Below are positions 29,401-38,094 of a DNA stretch of 64,000 bases, piece by piece. The position numbers and the translations under genes are program-made. Under the pieces are notes generated by a model that worked only from the letters and a program-made list of their open reading frames with translations, was not told where the DNA came from and made no database searches. Location: the NCBI RefSeq assembly GCF_018728565.1, contig NZ_JACSOI010000003.1:124001-188000 (forward strand), written 5' to 3'. The stretch's first letter is position 1; the number at the start of each line of letters is the position of its first letter. The stretch is from Zobellia russellii (GTDB taxonomy: Bacteria > Bacteroidota > Bacteroidia > Flavobacteriales > Flavobacteriaceae).

Positions 29401-29700
29401 CTCAAATTGAAGATTACCCTTGTTTAGGTATAATTTGTTAGAAACCTGGTTTCCGGTAAAGTAAAGGTCAACCAAGCCGTCATTATTAACATCCCCAGCA
29501 GATACGCCACCACCCATGTACAGGTACGAATAGGTAAAATAATTTAAGGAATCATTCTCCGTAAGGGTATTATTAAAGTGTAAACCACTAAGCTCCGGGT
29601 CTAAACCCGTAAATAATTTTGTTTCCACTTTATTGGATTCTTTGGTGCAATTCACCAAAAAAAGAAGGATAATGGAGTATACCAGTGTTTTACCGTACAT
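26386..29700 (-). CDS. FG-GAP/VCBS-repeat and ASPIC/UnbV-domain lipoprotein
   Basis: About 1104 residues from ATG 29700; ATG 29712 and a longer frame from 29787 are less likely because MYGKTLVYSIILLFLVNC is a standard lipoprotein signal. The protein has many calcium-binding FG-GAP-like repeats (for example AGDVNNDGLVDLYFTGN, DFDNDGYKDLFVSNG, DYNKDGNLDILVAGN), which form beta-propellers. An ASPIC/UnbV domain at about 500-590 has RGFQSSVAPMLHFGLG and LKVVWPNGKVQQLQ. It lies downstream of susD on the same strand, separated by a hairpin, and is probably a surface lipoprotein that binds glycan or assists SusCD; the function is not established. Confidence 0.88.
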   Translation of the reverse strand: MYGKTLVYSIILLFLVNCTKESNKVETKLFTGLDPELSGLHFNNTLTENDSLNYFTYSYLYMGGGVSAGDVNNDGLVDLYFTGNQVSNKLYLNKGNLQFEDITEKAGVTGDNRWYTGVTMADVNADGFLDIYCSVGGKFGPKDNELFMNNGDGTFTEKAAEYGLNDKGNSVQATFFDYDKDGDLDLFVANYPPTKFDSPTFVYSYKMKNVQDHESGHLYQNNGQTFTNVTEASGLKAYGLSLSATVGDLNNDTWPDLYVSNDFNSPDFMYINNQDGTFKEVVKQATSHTAFYGMGADIADFNDDGNLDIFQVDMDAKSNRRKKANMASMNPQLFWDVVDAGFHYQYMHNCMQMNSGVFEDGIPHFSNVSRITGTSSTDWSWGPLFADFDNDGYKDLFVSNGTRREINNNDYFNKLKSIKIKNDTLLELSQKIPSEKIDNFIFKNNGNLEFKRANKDWGIEFKGFSNGVVYADLDNDGDLEIVTNNIDDKASVFRNNASENNNYVQIKLQGNNTNPFGLGARVYVTVNGRTQMQELTLTRGFQSSVAPMLHFGLGDASIVDGLKVVWPNGKVQQLQAVKANQALTLNFESAVTNIEKKGSQTKLFATVTNSKFPEYQHTENKYDDFEDQVLLPHKMSSFGPTLAVGDLNNDGLDDYFVGGSSGNLGSIFLQTDDGFEKQSSNFLQDDLISEDSGSLIFDADGDGDNDLYVVSGGYEFSENSNALRDRLYLNDGQGNFQKSDAMALPDLKISGSQVYQSDFNGDGKPDLLVLGRQIPKNYPSPTSSYLLKNTSTNGNVSFEVFENMQPQEFQNLGMATSALITDFNNDNRQDIMIVGEWMPIRLFQNTENGFEEVSESWGLTKDTTGWWWSIQQGDFDKDGDMDYVLGNNGENYKYKATEEETFDIFVSDFDKDNNQDIVLSYYNDGKQYPVRGRGCSSQQIPAIKQKFQDYESFAEATLEDVYTEKSLESALHYQVKSFASIYLENKDGKFIVHKLPVLAQTSSINEILVDDYNKDGNLDILVAGNLYASEVETPRNDASHGLFLEGNGEGGFTPIAASESGFFVTGDVKHMAPIQVNSQSYILAAKNNDYLQFIAFNKKEGLPQ

Positions 29701-29767
29701 ATTAAAATCCATTGGATATGTGTTCAAATTTTTAAGATACAGCTTTTTTAAAATAGAATTGAAGCAA

Positions 29768-29801
29768 AAAAACAGTGTGTTGACCAAAACACACTGTTTT
29801 T
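29768..29801 (-). terminator. Hairpin between susD and the FG-GAP gene
   Basis: AAAAACAGTGTGTT at 29768-29781 pairs with AACACACTGTTTTT at 29788-29801 around a six-base loop. It sits between the susD stop (29835) and the FG-GAP start (29700). It may fully end the SusCD transcript or act as an attenuator that lowers expression of the distal gene. Confidence 0.75.
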
Positions 29802-29834
29802 AAAATAACTAACTCAAACTAACTCGTAAAATGT

Positions 29835-31322
29835 TTAGTAGCCAGGATTCTGATCTGCAGCAGAAATATTGATATTGGCATCAATCTCTGCTTGAGGTAT
29901 AGGTAAAAGCTCATGCTTGCCTTCTTGGAACTGGGTCCCGGACAATTCTGTACTTGCAATTCCCCAACGGATAATATCATTGAACCTGCATTGCTCACCG
30001 GCCAATTCAACTTTACGTTCGTGTACCAAAGCATCAAAGACTTCAGCTTTGGATAATCCTGTAGGCAATGGGTCTAATGTAGCCCTTTCGCGAACTTGGT
30101 TGATGTAACCTATGGCTACATCTTGGTCACCTCCCGGTCTCGTGCTCTCACACTCGGCCATCATTAACAAAACATCGGCATATCTTAAATATTTAAAGTT
30201 GATACCAGAAGTTTGATCCTCATTGGCATCTTTGTAATAGTTGTTGTATTTGGACCAGCCTGCATTGCCACCACCATTGCTAGGGAAAGCATCTACGGTT
30301 AATGAACCGTCAGGTCCAAATGTATCTCCGTTTACGTAAAAACTTTGCTCAAAACGAATGTCTCCAATTTCATATTCCTCCAATAAATCATCCGAAGGAA
30401 AAACATTGAACCAATCATTAAAGCCATATTCTTGACCTCTAAAAGTGGCCTCGTTAGGACCTTGACCGCTGCGGTCCGAGTTCCACTGTGCGCTGGTGCC
30501 AAAATCATCATTATATTCAATTTCAAAGATAGATTCAACACCATGTTCGGTTTCTTCCATGAAATTGTCAAAGTAGTTGTCTTCCAATTGATAGCCGTTT
30601 AAAGCATTGAACTGAGCCAAAGCATCATCATATTGCTCCAAGAACAAGTATACTTTGCCCAGTAAGGCTTGAGCGGCCCCTTTTGTAGCACGGCCATTTT
30701 CTTCCTCACCCTTTACTTTAAGTACAGGAATAGCTTCTTGCAGGTCTTTGATGATCTGTGCATAAATTTCAGAACTAGGGCTCTTGCCTGGGCCGGAACC
30801 ATCATCTGGGGGCAATGTAGTAACCAACGGCGCATCTCCATATCTGGTTACAATAAAGAAATGGAACAGGGCACGCAAGAACTTAGCCTCTCCAATGGCC
30901 TTTTGCTTTAGGGCATCGCTCATTTGAGAAGGTAGAATCTCATTGATTTTATCTGAATTCTCAATAACGAAATTGGCTTTGTTGATACCTCTGTAGCAAC
31001 TTTCCCAATAAGCTCCAATGGCGCCATGACTGGCATCAAATGAGAAATCAAGATATTGTCTTTTATCGGCCTCTAATTGGTTGTTTCCTCCGTTTTCATG
31101 AGACATATTATCCATCATAAAGAACATATGACGACTATAGAGGCCTCTGGTCTGCAAGTTAGAGTACACCGCGTTAACGGCAGACTGTACCTGGGTGCTG
31201 TTCGTAAAAAAGGTATCTGGCGAAAGTTCGTTCGGGTTGGTCAATTCCAATGAATCTTCATTACACGATAGCACCAGACTTATCGTAGCTATGACCGTTA
31301 CTAATATTTTATTTCTTTTCAT
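29835..31322 (-). CDS. SusD/RagB-family nutrient-binding lipoprotein of the xylan locus
   Basis: About 495 residues from ATG 31322. The upstream in-frame ATG at 31355 lies inside susC and is rejected. The lipoprotein signal ends LVLSC, followed by a SusD fold: an N-terminal tetratricopeptide-like helical part (SAVNAVYSNLQTRGLYSRHM) and the C-terminal RagB-type segment ending AEIDANINISAADQNPGY. Surface SusD proteins close over the SusC barrel and bind the oligosaccharide. It begins ten bases after susC. Xylan or xylo-oligosaccharide specificity is inferred from the locus. Confidence 0.94.
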   Translation of the reverse strand: MKRNKILVTVIATISLVLSCNEDSLELTNPNELSPDTFFTNSTQVQSAVNAVYSNLQTRGLYSRHMFFMMDNMSHENGGNNQLEADKRQYLDFSFDASHGAIGAYWESCYRGINKANFVIENSDKINEILPSQMSDALKQKAIGEAKFLRALFHFFIVTRYGDAPLVTTLPPDDGSGPGKSPSSEIYAQIIKDLQEAIPVLKVKGEEENGRATKGAAQALLGKVYLFLEQYDDALAQFNALNGYQLEDNYFDNFMEETEHGVESIFEIEYNDDFGTSAQWNSDRSGQGPNEATFRGQEYGFNDWFNVFPSDDLLEEYEIGDIRFEQSFYVNGDTFGPDGSLTVDAFPSNGGGNAGWSKYNNYYKDANEDQTSGINFKYLRYADVLLMMAECESTRPGGDQDVAIGYINQVRERATLDPLPTGLSKAEVFDALVHERKVELAGEQCRFNDIIRWGIASTELSGTQFQEGKHELLPIPQAEIDANINISAADQNPGY

Positions 31323-31332
31323 GATAATTTTT

Positions 31333-34300
31333 TTAGAATGATAGTTGAACTCCAAGTAATACTGATTTAGGCTGTGGATAGTTACCTCTATCTATTCCCA
31401 ATTCATACTGGCTATTTCCACCATTATTTGTCAAAGGGTTTCCTATCTCTGGATCCAAACCTGAATAATCTGTTATAGTAATCAAGTTCTGACCGCTCAC
31501 GTAAATTCTGCATTTAGAGAAGTAATCTTCCAAGGCAGTATTTTTTAAGGTATACCCCAGTGTTATGTTCTTTAATCTGGTAAATGAACCATCTTCTACA
31601 AAACGATCGGAAATGGAGTTGAAATTCTGGGCATTACCTCCTGCAGCAGGTACGCTATTTGATGTTCCTGGGCCCGTCCAACGGTTTAGGACATTAGTGC
31701 CTGCGTTGAACAACCTTGGCATACCTTCCAAGTCATAAATATTGGTGTTGTACACATCAACACCGGATACCCCGGATATGAATAGGTTAAGGTCTAACTG
31801 CTTGTAATTAGCGTTTAGGTTTAGCCCATAAGTGAAGTCAGGATATGGGTTTCCAATTTTCACACGATCGTCCGCATTAATTTGACCATCTCCGTTTTGA
31901 TCTACGAATCTAATATCTCCAGGGTTAACCGGGAACTCACCATCAACAAGGGTTTGGTTTAGATTAGCGTCTACTTCTGCACGAGTTTGGTAAATACCGT
32001 CTGTTTCATAACCGAAGAAAAAGAACAAAGGCTCGCCCACTTCAATCCTTGAGATATCCTGAGACTCAAAAGTACCCCCAGAAAGCGACTCGTTAGATCC
32101 TAAGGATTTTACTTCGTTGGTAGACGTACCTACATTAAGATTGGCAGACCATGTAAAGTCTCCGTCGTAATCATTGTAACCAATATTAAATTCAACTCCA
32201 TTCGTTTCAACAGAACCTACATTTTCGGTTACGGAACCAGAGTGAATTCCTAGTGACCCGGCAAGAGGGCGACTCATAAGTAAATCATCACTGGTGTTGT
32301 TGAAGTATTCAACGGCACCCGTTAGTTTACTATTGAATAGTTCAAAATCAAGTCCAATATTCATCATGGTAGTTTCCTCCCATTTTAAATCAGGATTAGC
32401 GAGTCCGCCTGCTGTTGTTCCGGTTGCCAATGTATCGCCAAACGGATAAAAGAAATCAGAAAGTAAGGTAGCGCTGTACTGGTAATTGTTAATACGGTCG
32501 TTACCCGTAATACCCCAACTACCTCTTAATTTTAAAGTGTTGAAAGCGGTGTCCGTAAGGAAATTTTCTTTGGCAATGTTCCAACCTAAAGCTACAGAGG
32601 GAAAAGTACCCCATCTGTTGTTCTCTCCAAATCTAGAGGAAGCATCGTGTCTGATTGATGCTGCAAAAATATACTTCTGGTCAAAGTTATAGTTTAACCT
32701 ACCCAAATATCCTAAGCGGTTATATTCATACGTAAAAGACTGTAAGAATGCTTTTTCTGAAGATACTTGGTTAATATCATTAGTAATGGGGTTCTGACTA
32801 TTACTGTTTAGAAGCTCATCTATGGTTTCTTGTTTCTCTGCAAGTACCAGTACATCAAAATTATGCTTGTCATTAACAGAGAAGGTATAGTTTAAGCTAT
32901 TGGTAATCGTAATTGATTTTCTTAGGCTAGAATTTTTGGTAATGGCCGCAAATTCTGAGCTGTGCGTAGCTCCTTGACTATCATCATTATAAGAAGGTAC
33001 AAAAATATTGGTATTGGCGTTTCTGTACTCTAGACCCACTTGACTTTTAAATTTAAGCCCGTCTATAATTTCAAATTCACCAAAAATACTACCAAGAACG
33101 GCAGATGATTTGTTCACGTGTTCCCCAAGGGTTTGAACTCTAATTGGGTTCTCGCCGTCTTGGCCGTCCGCATCATTATTTGGTCCCTGAAAACCTTGTA
33201 AGTTGTTAGGATTGTAAATAGGTAAATAAGGAGCAGCTTTTATAGCATGTTCCAAAAGGGACCTATCTCCTAGGTTTCTTTCAGGGTTTTGCTTTTGAAA
33301 GGAAACCGCCATGGTTTCACCAAAATTGAATTTACCTACGGTAAAGTTACTATTGGCACGGAAAGAAAATCTTTCAAAGCCAGTTTCTATAATAGCTCCT
33401 TCCTGATCCATATATCCGGCAGAAAATCTATAGTTGTTATTGTCTCCACCACCAGCAAGTCCAAAATCTACTTTTTGCATAACACCCGTTCTAAATAGAG
33501 CGTCTTGAAAATCCGTAGTGTTCCCATTGGATTGTGAAAGGGCGGAAGTTGGGGTAAACCCAAAAGCGTCCTGTGCGTACTGTAAGTATTGCTGTGTATC
33601 CAATAGGTCAAACCTTTGGTTTGAGAAATTAACCCCTGTATATGCATCAAGCGTCACTAAGGTTTTTCCGGACCTGTTTCCTTTTTTAGTAGTCACCATA
33701 ACCACACCATTAGATCCCAAAGAACCATAAATGGCCGTTGTAGAGGCATCTTTTAATATGTTGATGGATTCAATGTCATTAGGGTTCAAATCGCCCAAAC
33801 CGCCAGCAATAATACCATCAATAACATACAATGGATCATTGTTGTTCATAGTACCAAGACCACGAATACGAACTACCGGGGCGGTACCGGGAGAACCGGT
33901 ATTTAAGACCGTAACACCTGCGGCCCTACCTTGCAAGGCTTGATCGGCACTAGCTACTGGTAATGCGGATAGTTCTTCCGCTCCTACGGTGGCAATAGCT
34001 CCGGTTACTTCTGCACGGGACTGCGTACCGTAACCAACCACAACCACTTCATCCAAAGCTTGAGCGTCTTCTTGTAAGCTTACGTTTATAGAGGTTCTGT
34101 TTCCTACGGTAATGGTTTGTGATGTCATGCCTATATAGGAGAAAACTAAATTGTCCGAAGGGCTTACATTAGAAAGGGAATAGTTACCATCAAAATCCGT
34201 AGTTGTACCGTTTGTTGTTCCGGATACTAAGATTGTAGCACCTGGCAAGGGAGTTCCGCTTTCATCTGAAACCACACCATTAACGGTAGAGGTTTGAGAA

Positions 34301-34365
34301 AAAGCAAACTGTCCGATCATTACAAGACATGCAATGATCGCATGTTTAAGTTTAATCATAATCAT
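31333..34365 (-). CDS. SusC/RagA-family TonB-dependent outer-membrane transporter of the xylan locus
   Basis: 1010 residues. Signal peptide (IIACLVMIGQFAFSQ), an N-terminal carboxypeptidase-regulatory-like domain (VNGVVSDESGTPLPGATILV), TonB box region (LDEVVVVGYGTQSRAEVTGA), plug domain (DPLYVIDGIIAGGL, VMVTTKKG), and a large beta-barrel ending in LLGVQLSF with the aromatic C-terminus needed for outer-membrane insertion. ATGs at 34365 and 34359 are both possible starts. It imports oligosaccharides captured by SusD, powered by TonB-ExbBD encoded elsewhere. It is the first gene of its operon. Confidence 0.95.
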   Translation of the reverse strand: MIMIKLKHAIIACLVMIGQFAFSQTSTVNGVVSDESGTPLPGATILVSGTTNGTTTDFDGNYSLSNVSPSDNLVFSYIGMTSQTITVGNRTSINVSLQEDAQALDEVVVVGYGTQSRAEVTGAIATVGAEELSALPVASADQALQGRAAGVTVLNTGSPGTAPVVRIRGLGTMNNNDPLYVIDGIIAGGLGDLNPNDIESINILKDASTTAIYGSLGSNGVVMVTTKKGNRSGKTLVTLDAYTGVNFSNQRFDLLDTQQYLQYAQDAFGFTPTSALSQSNGNTTDFQDALFRTGVMQKVDFGLAGGGDNNNYRFSAGYMDQEGAIIETGFERFSFRANSNFTVGKFNFGETMAVSFQKQNPERNLGDRSLLEHAIKAAPYLPIYNPNNLQGFQGPNNDADGQDGENPIRVQTLGEHVNKSSAVLGSIFGEFEIIDGLKFKSQVGLEYRNANTNIFVPSYNDDSQGATHSSEFAAITKNSSLRKSITITNSLNYTFSVNDKHNFDVLVLAEKQETIDELLNSNSQNPITNDINQVSSEKAFLQSFTYEYNRLGYLGRLNYNFDQKYIFAASIRHDASSRFGENNRWGTFPSVALGWNIAKENFLTDTAFNTLKLRGSWGITGNDRINNYQYSATLLSDFFYPFGDTLATGTTAGGLANPDLKWEETTMMNIGLDFELFNSKLTGAVEYFNNTSDDLLMSRPLAGSLGIHSGSVTENVGSVETNGVEFNIGYNDYDGDFTWSANLNVGTSTNEVKSLGSNESLSGGTFESQDISRIEVGEPLFFFFGYETDGIYQTRAEVDANLNQTLVDGEFPVNPGDIRFVDQNGDGQINADDRVKIGNPYPDFTYGLNLNANYKQLDLNLFISGVSGVDVYNTNIYDLEGMPRLFNAGTNVLNRWTGPGTSNSVPAAGGNAQNFNSISDRFVEDGSFTRLKNITLGYTLKNTALEDYFSKCRIYVSGQNLITITDYSGLDPEIGNPLTNNGGNSQYELGIDRGNYPQPKSVLLGVQLSF

Positions 34366-34814
34366 TAAGTTTAGTTAGTTAATTTTTAGGATGTTGGTAT
34401 CAATGAAAACATCACCGAAACAAATGTATGTGAAGGCTTGAACGAGAAGTAAAAGATTTGACGCATATGATGGAAATTTTGTTGCATTCCTTTTGTTATC
34501 CCAATATTTACGGGGTAAAAATGAGGAATTTAATAGTTTTGAGAGGTGAAAATTAGTAATGTGATATGTGTCTGAGAGGGCATAAATAAGAAGCGAAAAA
34601 CCATATGTTATGCATATGTTTTACTTTGTATCATACAACTGCTAATTTGCATTGAAAAAATCCTAAAATATAATACCAAGAAAACGGAGTTTATAGTGCT
34701 GCAAGGCTATGTTCGCAGTAACTAGAATAGAGTACTTCAAAATACATAGAAACAAGTAGGGGAGAATGAAGGAGAGGACTATAGGAGCAGCACTTAATGG
34801 GGAGGGATAAATAA
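34366..34814. promoter_or_regulatory. Upstream region of xylan susC
   Basis: About 450 bases with no supported gene. On the minus strand a perfect TACATTTG box occupies 34421-34428, predicting a leader of about 50 bases for susC, but without a clear TTG at minus 33; this fits an activator-dependent promoter. CATATG occurs at 34464, 34602 and 34613, the last two as a symmetric pair around TTATG. I see nothing else. Confidence 0.45.
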
Positions 34815-34841
34815 AAAAGCCCGATGTATCATCGGGCTTTT
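34815..34841 (-). terminator. Terminator of MFS gene
   Basis: AAAAGCCCGATG (34815-34826) pairs perfectly with CATCGGGCTTTT (34830-34841) around a three-base loop. Read on the minus strand it follows the MFS stop at 34866 by 24 bases and ends in a T run, and it separates this gene from the susC upstream region. Confidence 0.9.
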
Positions 34842-34865
34842 CCATATAAATTATAAGACTAAGAT

Positions 34866-36110
34866 TTAAGCAACTTCAGCCTGAGTGTTTTCTTTTCTAT
34901 TTTTCATCCAGAAATAAAGCAGGGTGAAAAGCACGATTAGAATACCAGGGAATATTGTCATTGTCAACAAAGTAGCTTGACCGGAAACCAAATCCAGTTC
35001 ATCACCTGTAAAACCTTCCGCAGCAGCTTTTGCTTTATCGGCATCAATCCATCCACCAATAATTGGTTGAAAAATAGAGCTAGAGAACATACCTACGGCA
35101 CCAACAATAGAAAGACCTAATGCACCACTTTTTGGAATTTTATCAGCAACAAAACCAATCATGTTAGGCCAGAAGTATGCAACACCTAGGGCAAAGAAAA
35201 TAGCAGCAACATATGCCATAGCACCTGTTTGCGTGCTAAATAAGTAAATACCTAAAGTGGCAAGTACGGCAGAACCTAAAAGAACGCCGGTTTGGTTAAA
35301 TCGCTTCACCATATTACCTCCAAAGAATCTTGCAATGGCCATTAGTCCCGCTGTTAAGGCAAGAATGATCATAGGGTTGGCTCCACTTTTAGAGAGGATA
35401 AGACCCACCCATTGGTTAGGGCCAAATTCGGAAATAGCCGTCAAAGACATACAAACCAACATAAAGATGAATAATGGCGATAACATAGCTTTTACGTTCC
35501 CGCCAAGTGTAGCGGCTTCTTCTACCTTAGCCTTAGGCCATGCTTGGCCAAAGAATAAATAGGCGTAGATTAAAGTAGGTATTAAAATAAGCCATATTTG
35601 ACTTTCCCAGCTAAAGCTCATATCTGTCATAAAGCTTGAAATTAAGCTTCCTATAGCAATACCACCTGGGAACCACATGTGAAAACGGTTCATCATAGTA
35701 CTCATCCTGTTTCCTTGGTATGCATCTGCAATCATAGGGTTACATGCGGCTTCGGTACAACCGTTACCCAAACCTATTAAAAGAGTAGAGATAAGAAGAC
35801 CAGTATAACTACCGGAATAAATGGTAAGTATAATTCCTATAGCATGAGCAAAAAAAGCAAACTGCATTATGGCTTTACCACCAACTTTGTGGTAAATAAG
35901 ACCCCCTATAACCATAGATAAAGGAAAGCCGATAAACCACATAGCGTTAATAAAGCCTAATTGTTCACCACTTAAACTGAGCTCTTCGCCCAATTGTGGT
36001 AAGATACCAGCCCTAATACTAAAAGAAAATGCGGTGGTAATAAGTGCAAAGCAACTCGCGTAAAAAAGTCTATTGGCGTTTGAAGCCATTTCATTTGTGT
36101 TTGTTTCCAT
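34866..36110 (-). CDS. MFS sugar transporter
   Basis: 414 residues with about twelve membrane helices. The N-terminal half reads SIRAGILPQLGEELSLSGEQ and GFINAMWFIGFPLSMVIGGL, with GLGNGCTEAACNPMIADAY; the C-terminal half has FFALGVAYFWPNMIGFVADK. This fits a major-facilitator permease of the sugar type common in Bacteroidota. It is divergent from the Gfo/Idh/MocA gene, so it may import the substrate of that enzyme or, since a TTTTTACGAAA element of the xylB palindrome recurs upstream, a pentose. The substrate remains open. Confidence 0.85.
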   Translation of the reverse strand: METNTNEMASNANRLFYASCFALITTAFSFSIRAGILPQLGEELSLSGEQLGFINAMWFIGFPLSMVIGGLIYHKVGGKAIMQFAFFAHAIGIILTIYSGSYTGLLISTLLIGLGNGCTEAACNPMIADAYQGNRMSTMMNRFHMWFPGGIAIGSLISSFMTDMSFSWESQIWLILIPTLIYAYLFFGQAWPKAKVEEAATLGGNVKAMLSPLFIFMLVCMSLTAISEFGPNQWVGLILSKSGANPMIILALTAGLMAIARFFGGNMVKRFNQTGVLLGSAVLATLGIYLFSTQTGAMAYVAAIFFALGVAYFWPNMIGFVADKIPKSGALGLSIVGAVGMFSSSIFQPIIGGWIDADKAKAAAEGFTGDELDLVSGQATLLTMTIFPGILIVLFTLLYFWMKNRKENTQAEVA

Positions 36111-36636
36111 ATAATATTTGGTTTGTTGTTTTTGGTGTTCAGATTTGTAAAAGTAATTTTTATTAAAAGTTTTTTTACGAAAATCGAAACGAAAGATAAT
36201 TTAAAAATATGTAATTGATAAAAAAAAAGTGAATTTAACAATCCTTGGTTTACTTGCCTAACACAGGAAAATTAGACAAAAAGTTCATTTTTAAAATTCA
36301 AAATGTGTTAAAAGTACACTTAATTGAAATTGGAGGTATATCTTCAAGGTGCCAAAAGTCAGGTGGTTAGGAGTAAAAAAGACTTAATGCTATAAAATGG
36401 CAGACTTACGGCTGAAAAGGTAGTTTGCGCCCATCCCATTGACTGGATATTCTTAAAACTAACAAATTTGTATTGCTTTGATAAAATAATGTTTCAGAAA
36501 GTGAGAAAAACGCAAATTTTGATGAAATAAGTTGGCTTATTATTTTTATATTCACAGTTGCTTTGTAGATGTACCAGCTACTGCAAATAATCCTAGAAAT
36601 ATACAGAAAATGAAAGTAGACAAGACCAAAACCAGT
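36111..36636. promoter_or_regulatory. Divergent intergenic region, MFS / Gfo-Idh-MocA
   Basis: About 500 bases. At 36173-36183 TTTTTACGAAA repeats the left arm of the xylB palindrome (13462-13472), followed by ATCGAAACGAAAG, so this may be a degenerate operator. Otherwise the region is AT-rich, with no TAnnTTTG box at a useful distance and no plausible gene. Confidence 0.3.
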
Positions 36637-37950
36637 ATGATCAAAAAATCCAGAAGAGATTTTGTTAGAAACACCGCCTTATTTACTGGCGGGGCATTGT
36701 TGTTGCCCAATTTACAGATGAGCGGTATGGCAAATGTATTAGGGGACAAGAAATTGAAATTAGCACTAGTAGGTTGTGGAGGTCGTGGAACCGGCGCAGC
36801 TGTACAAGCGTTGAATGCAGATGATAATATAGAGCTTGTGGCTATGGCCGATGCCTTTGAAGATCGTCTAAAAGGTAGTTTGGCCAATATTTCAAAGGCA
36901 ATGGGCGAGACTAAGAAAATTAATGTGAAGGAAAAGAACCAATTTGTTGGTTTTGATGCTGCTACAAAGGCAATGGACCTAGCAGATGTTGTTATCCTTG
37001 CAACGCCTCCAGGATTTCGTCCGCAGCATTTTGAATATGCGGTAAACAATGGCAAACACGTCTTTATGGAAAAACCGGTTGCTACAGATGTACCTGGCGT
37101 TCGTAAGGTTTTGGCCGCTGCCAAAAAGGCCAAAGAGAATAAATTGAACGTTGTTGTAGGTCTGCAAAGACATTATCAAGATAGTTATCTATCTGCCATT
37201 GACCAGATTAAAAAAGATGCCATCGGTAAAATTGTTTCGGGACAGGTGTATTGGAACAGTGGTGGTGTTTGGGTTCGTGAGCGCCAACCACAGCAAAGTG
37301 AGTTGGAATACCAAATGCGTAACTGGTATTATTTTAATTGGTTATGCGGAGACCATATTTTGGAACAGCATATCCATAATATAGATGTTGCCAATTGGTT
37401 TGTTGGTGAATACCCAATTTCTGCCCAAGGTATGGGTGGTAGACAGGTTCGCAACGGTAAGGACCATGGTGAGATTTATGACCACCACTTTGTAGAATAC
37501 ACTTATCCTAGTGGCGCGGTCGTTGCTAGTCAATGTCGTCATCAGCCGGAAACTATGAGTAAGGTTTCGGAGTTTTTCCAAGGAACAAAGGGTACCGTTT
37601 ATACAAAAGGAGATACCGCTACAATTACAGATTGGAGCGGAAACTCGGTCTTTGAACATAGAGGTAAGGATGATCCTAATCCATATGAAATAGAACATAT
37701 AAAGTTGTTTGAATCCATAAGAAACGGAGGTGTGATAGCTGATGCCGAAAATGGGGCCAAGAGTACCATGAGTGCCATTATAGGAAGAATGGCAACATAT
37801 TCGGGTAAAGTAATTGAATGGGACGAAGCCATGCAATCTAACATTGATTTGGCACCCGATGATTTAACATGGGATTCTCCAGCCCCCGTACAACCTAATG
37901 CGGACGGTAGTTACAACATTCCAAAACCAGGTGAAACCGTAGTCATATAA
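36637..37950 (+). CDS. Tat-exported Gfo/Idh/MocA-family oxidoreductase
   Basis: About 437 residues from ATG 36637; ATG 36610 would add nine residues, and TTG 36532 is unlikely. A twin-arginine signal (KKSRRDFVRNTALFTGGALL) precedes a Rossmann NAD(P)-binding motif (LALVGCGGRGTGAAV) and the family EKPVATDV element carrying the catalytic Lys. The C-terminal half contains HILEQHIHNIDVANWF. Tat export is expected because the cofactor must be bound before transport. It probably oxidises or opens a sugar or cyclitol in the periplasm, or acts like GH109 glycosidases; the substrate is unknown. A strong terminator follows, so it is a single-gene unit. Confidence 0.87.
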   Translation: MIKKSRRDFVRNTALFTGGALLLPNLQMSGMANVLGDKKLKLALVGCGGRGTGAAVQALNADDNIELVAMADAFEDRLKGSLANISKAMGETKKINVKEKNQFVGFDAATKAMDLADVVILATPPGFRPQHFEYAVNNGKHVFMEKPVATDVPGVRKVLAAAKKAKENKLNVVVGLQRHYQDSYLSAIDQIKKDAIGKIVSGQVYWNSGGVWVRERQPQQSELEYQMRNWYYFNWLCGDHILEQHIHNIDVANWFVGEYPISAQGMGGRQVRNGKDHGEIYDHHFVEYTYPSGAVVASQCRHQPETMSKVSEFFQGTKGTVYTKGDTATITDWSGNSVFEHRGKDDPNPYEIEHIKLFESIRNGGVIADAENGAKSTMSAIIGRMATYSGKVIEWDEAMQSNIDLAPDDLTWDSPAPVQPNADGSYNIPKPGETVVI

Positions 37951-37972
37951 TTTATAAGTATCACAAAATAAC

Positions 37973-38005
37973 AATGTCCCCGTCTTTTTCGGGGACATTT
38001 TTTTG
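37973..38005 (+). terminator. Terminator of Gfo/Idh/MocA gene
   Basis: Perfect ten-base-pair stem AATGTCCCCG (37973-37982) with CGGGGACATT (37990-37999), followed by a run of T. It isolates this gene from the FGE-galK operon downstream. Confidence 0.92.
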
Positions 38006-38063
38006 TTTCCGTTTTAAAAGAAACAGACGGAATCCAATATAGTGGTTAACCGGAAAATAGGTT

Positions 38064-38071
38064 TAACTTTG
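38064..38071 (+). promoter_or_regulatory. Minus-7 box of the FGE-galK promoter
   Basis: TAACTTTG matches TAnnTTTG exactly and lies 24 bases before the FGE start. There is no clean TTG at minus 33. Confidence 0.5.
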
Positions 38072-38094
38072 TTTTCCATTTTTGAAATAGAATT

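Noticed and set aside
34663-34845. 60-residue minus-strand frame between susC and the MFS gene
   Set aside because: Its start is inside the MFS terminator, and it has no ribosome site or conserved features.
36552-37133. 193-residue minus-strand frame opposite the Gfo/Idh/MocA gene
   Set aside because: Antisense to a clear Tat oxidoreductase, rich in Ala, Pro and Ser as expected of a complementary frame.
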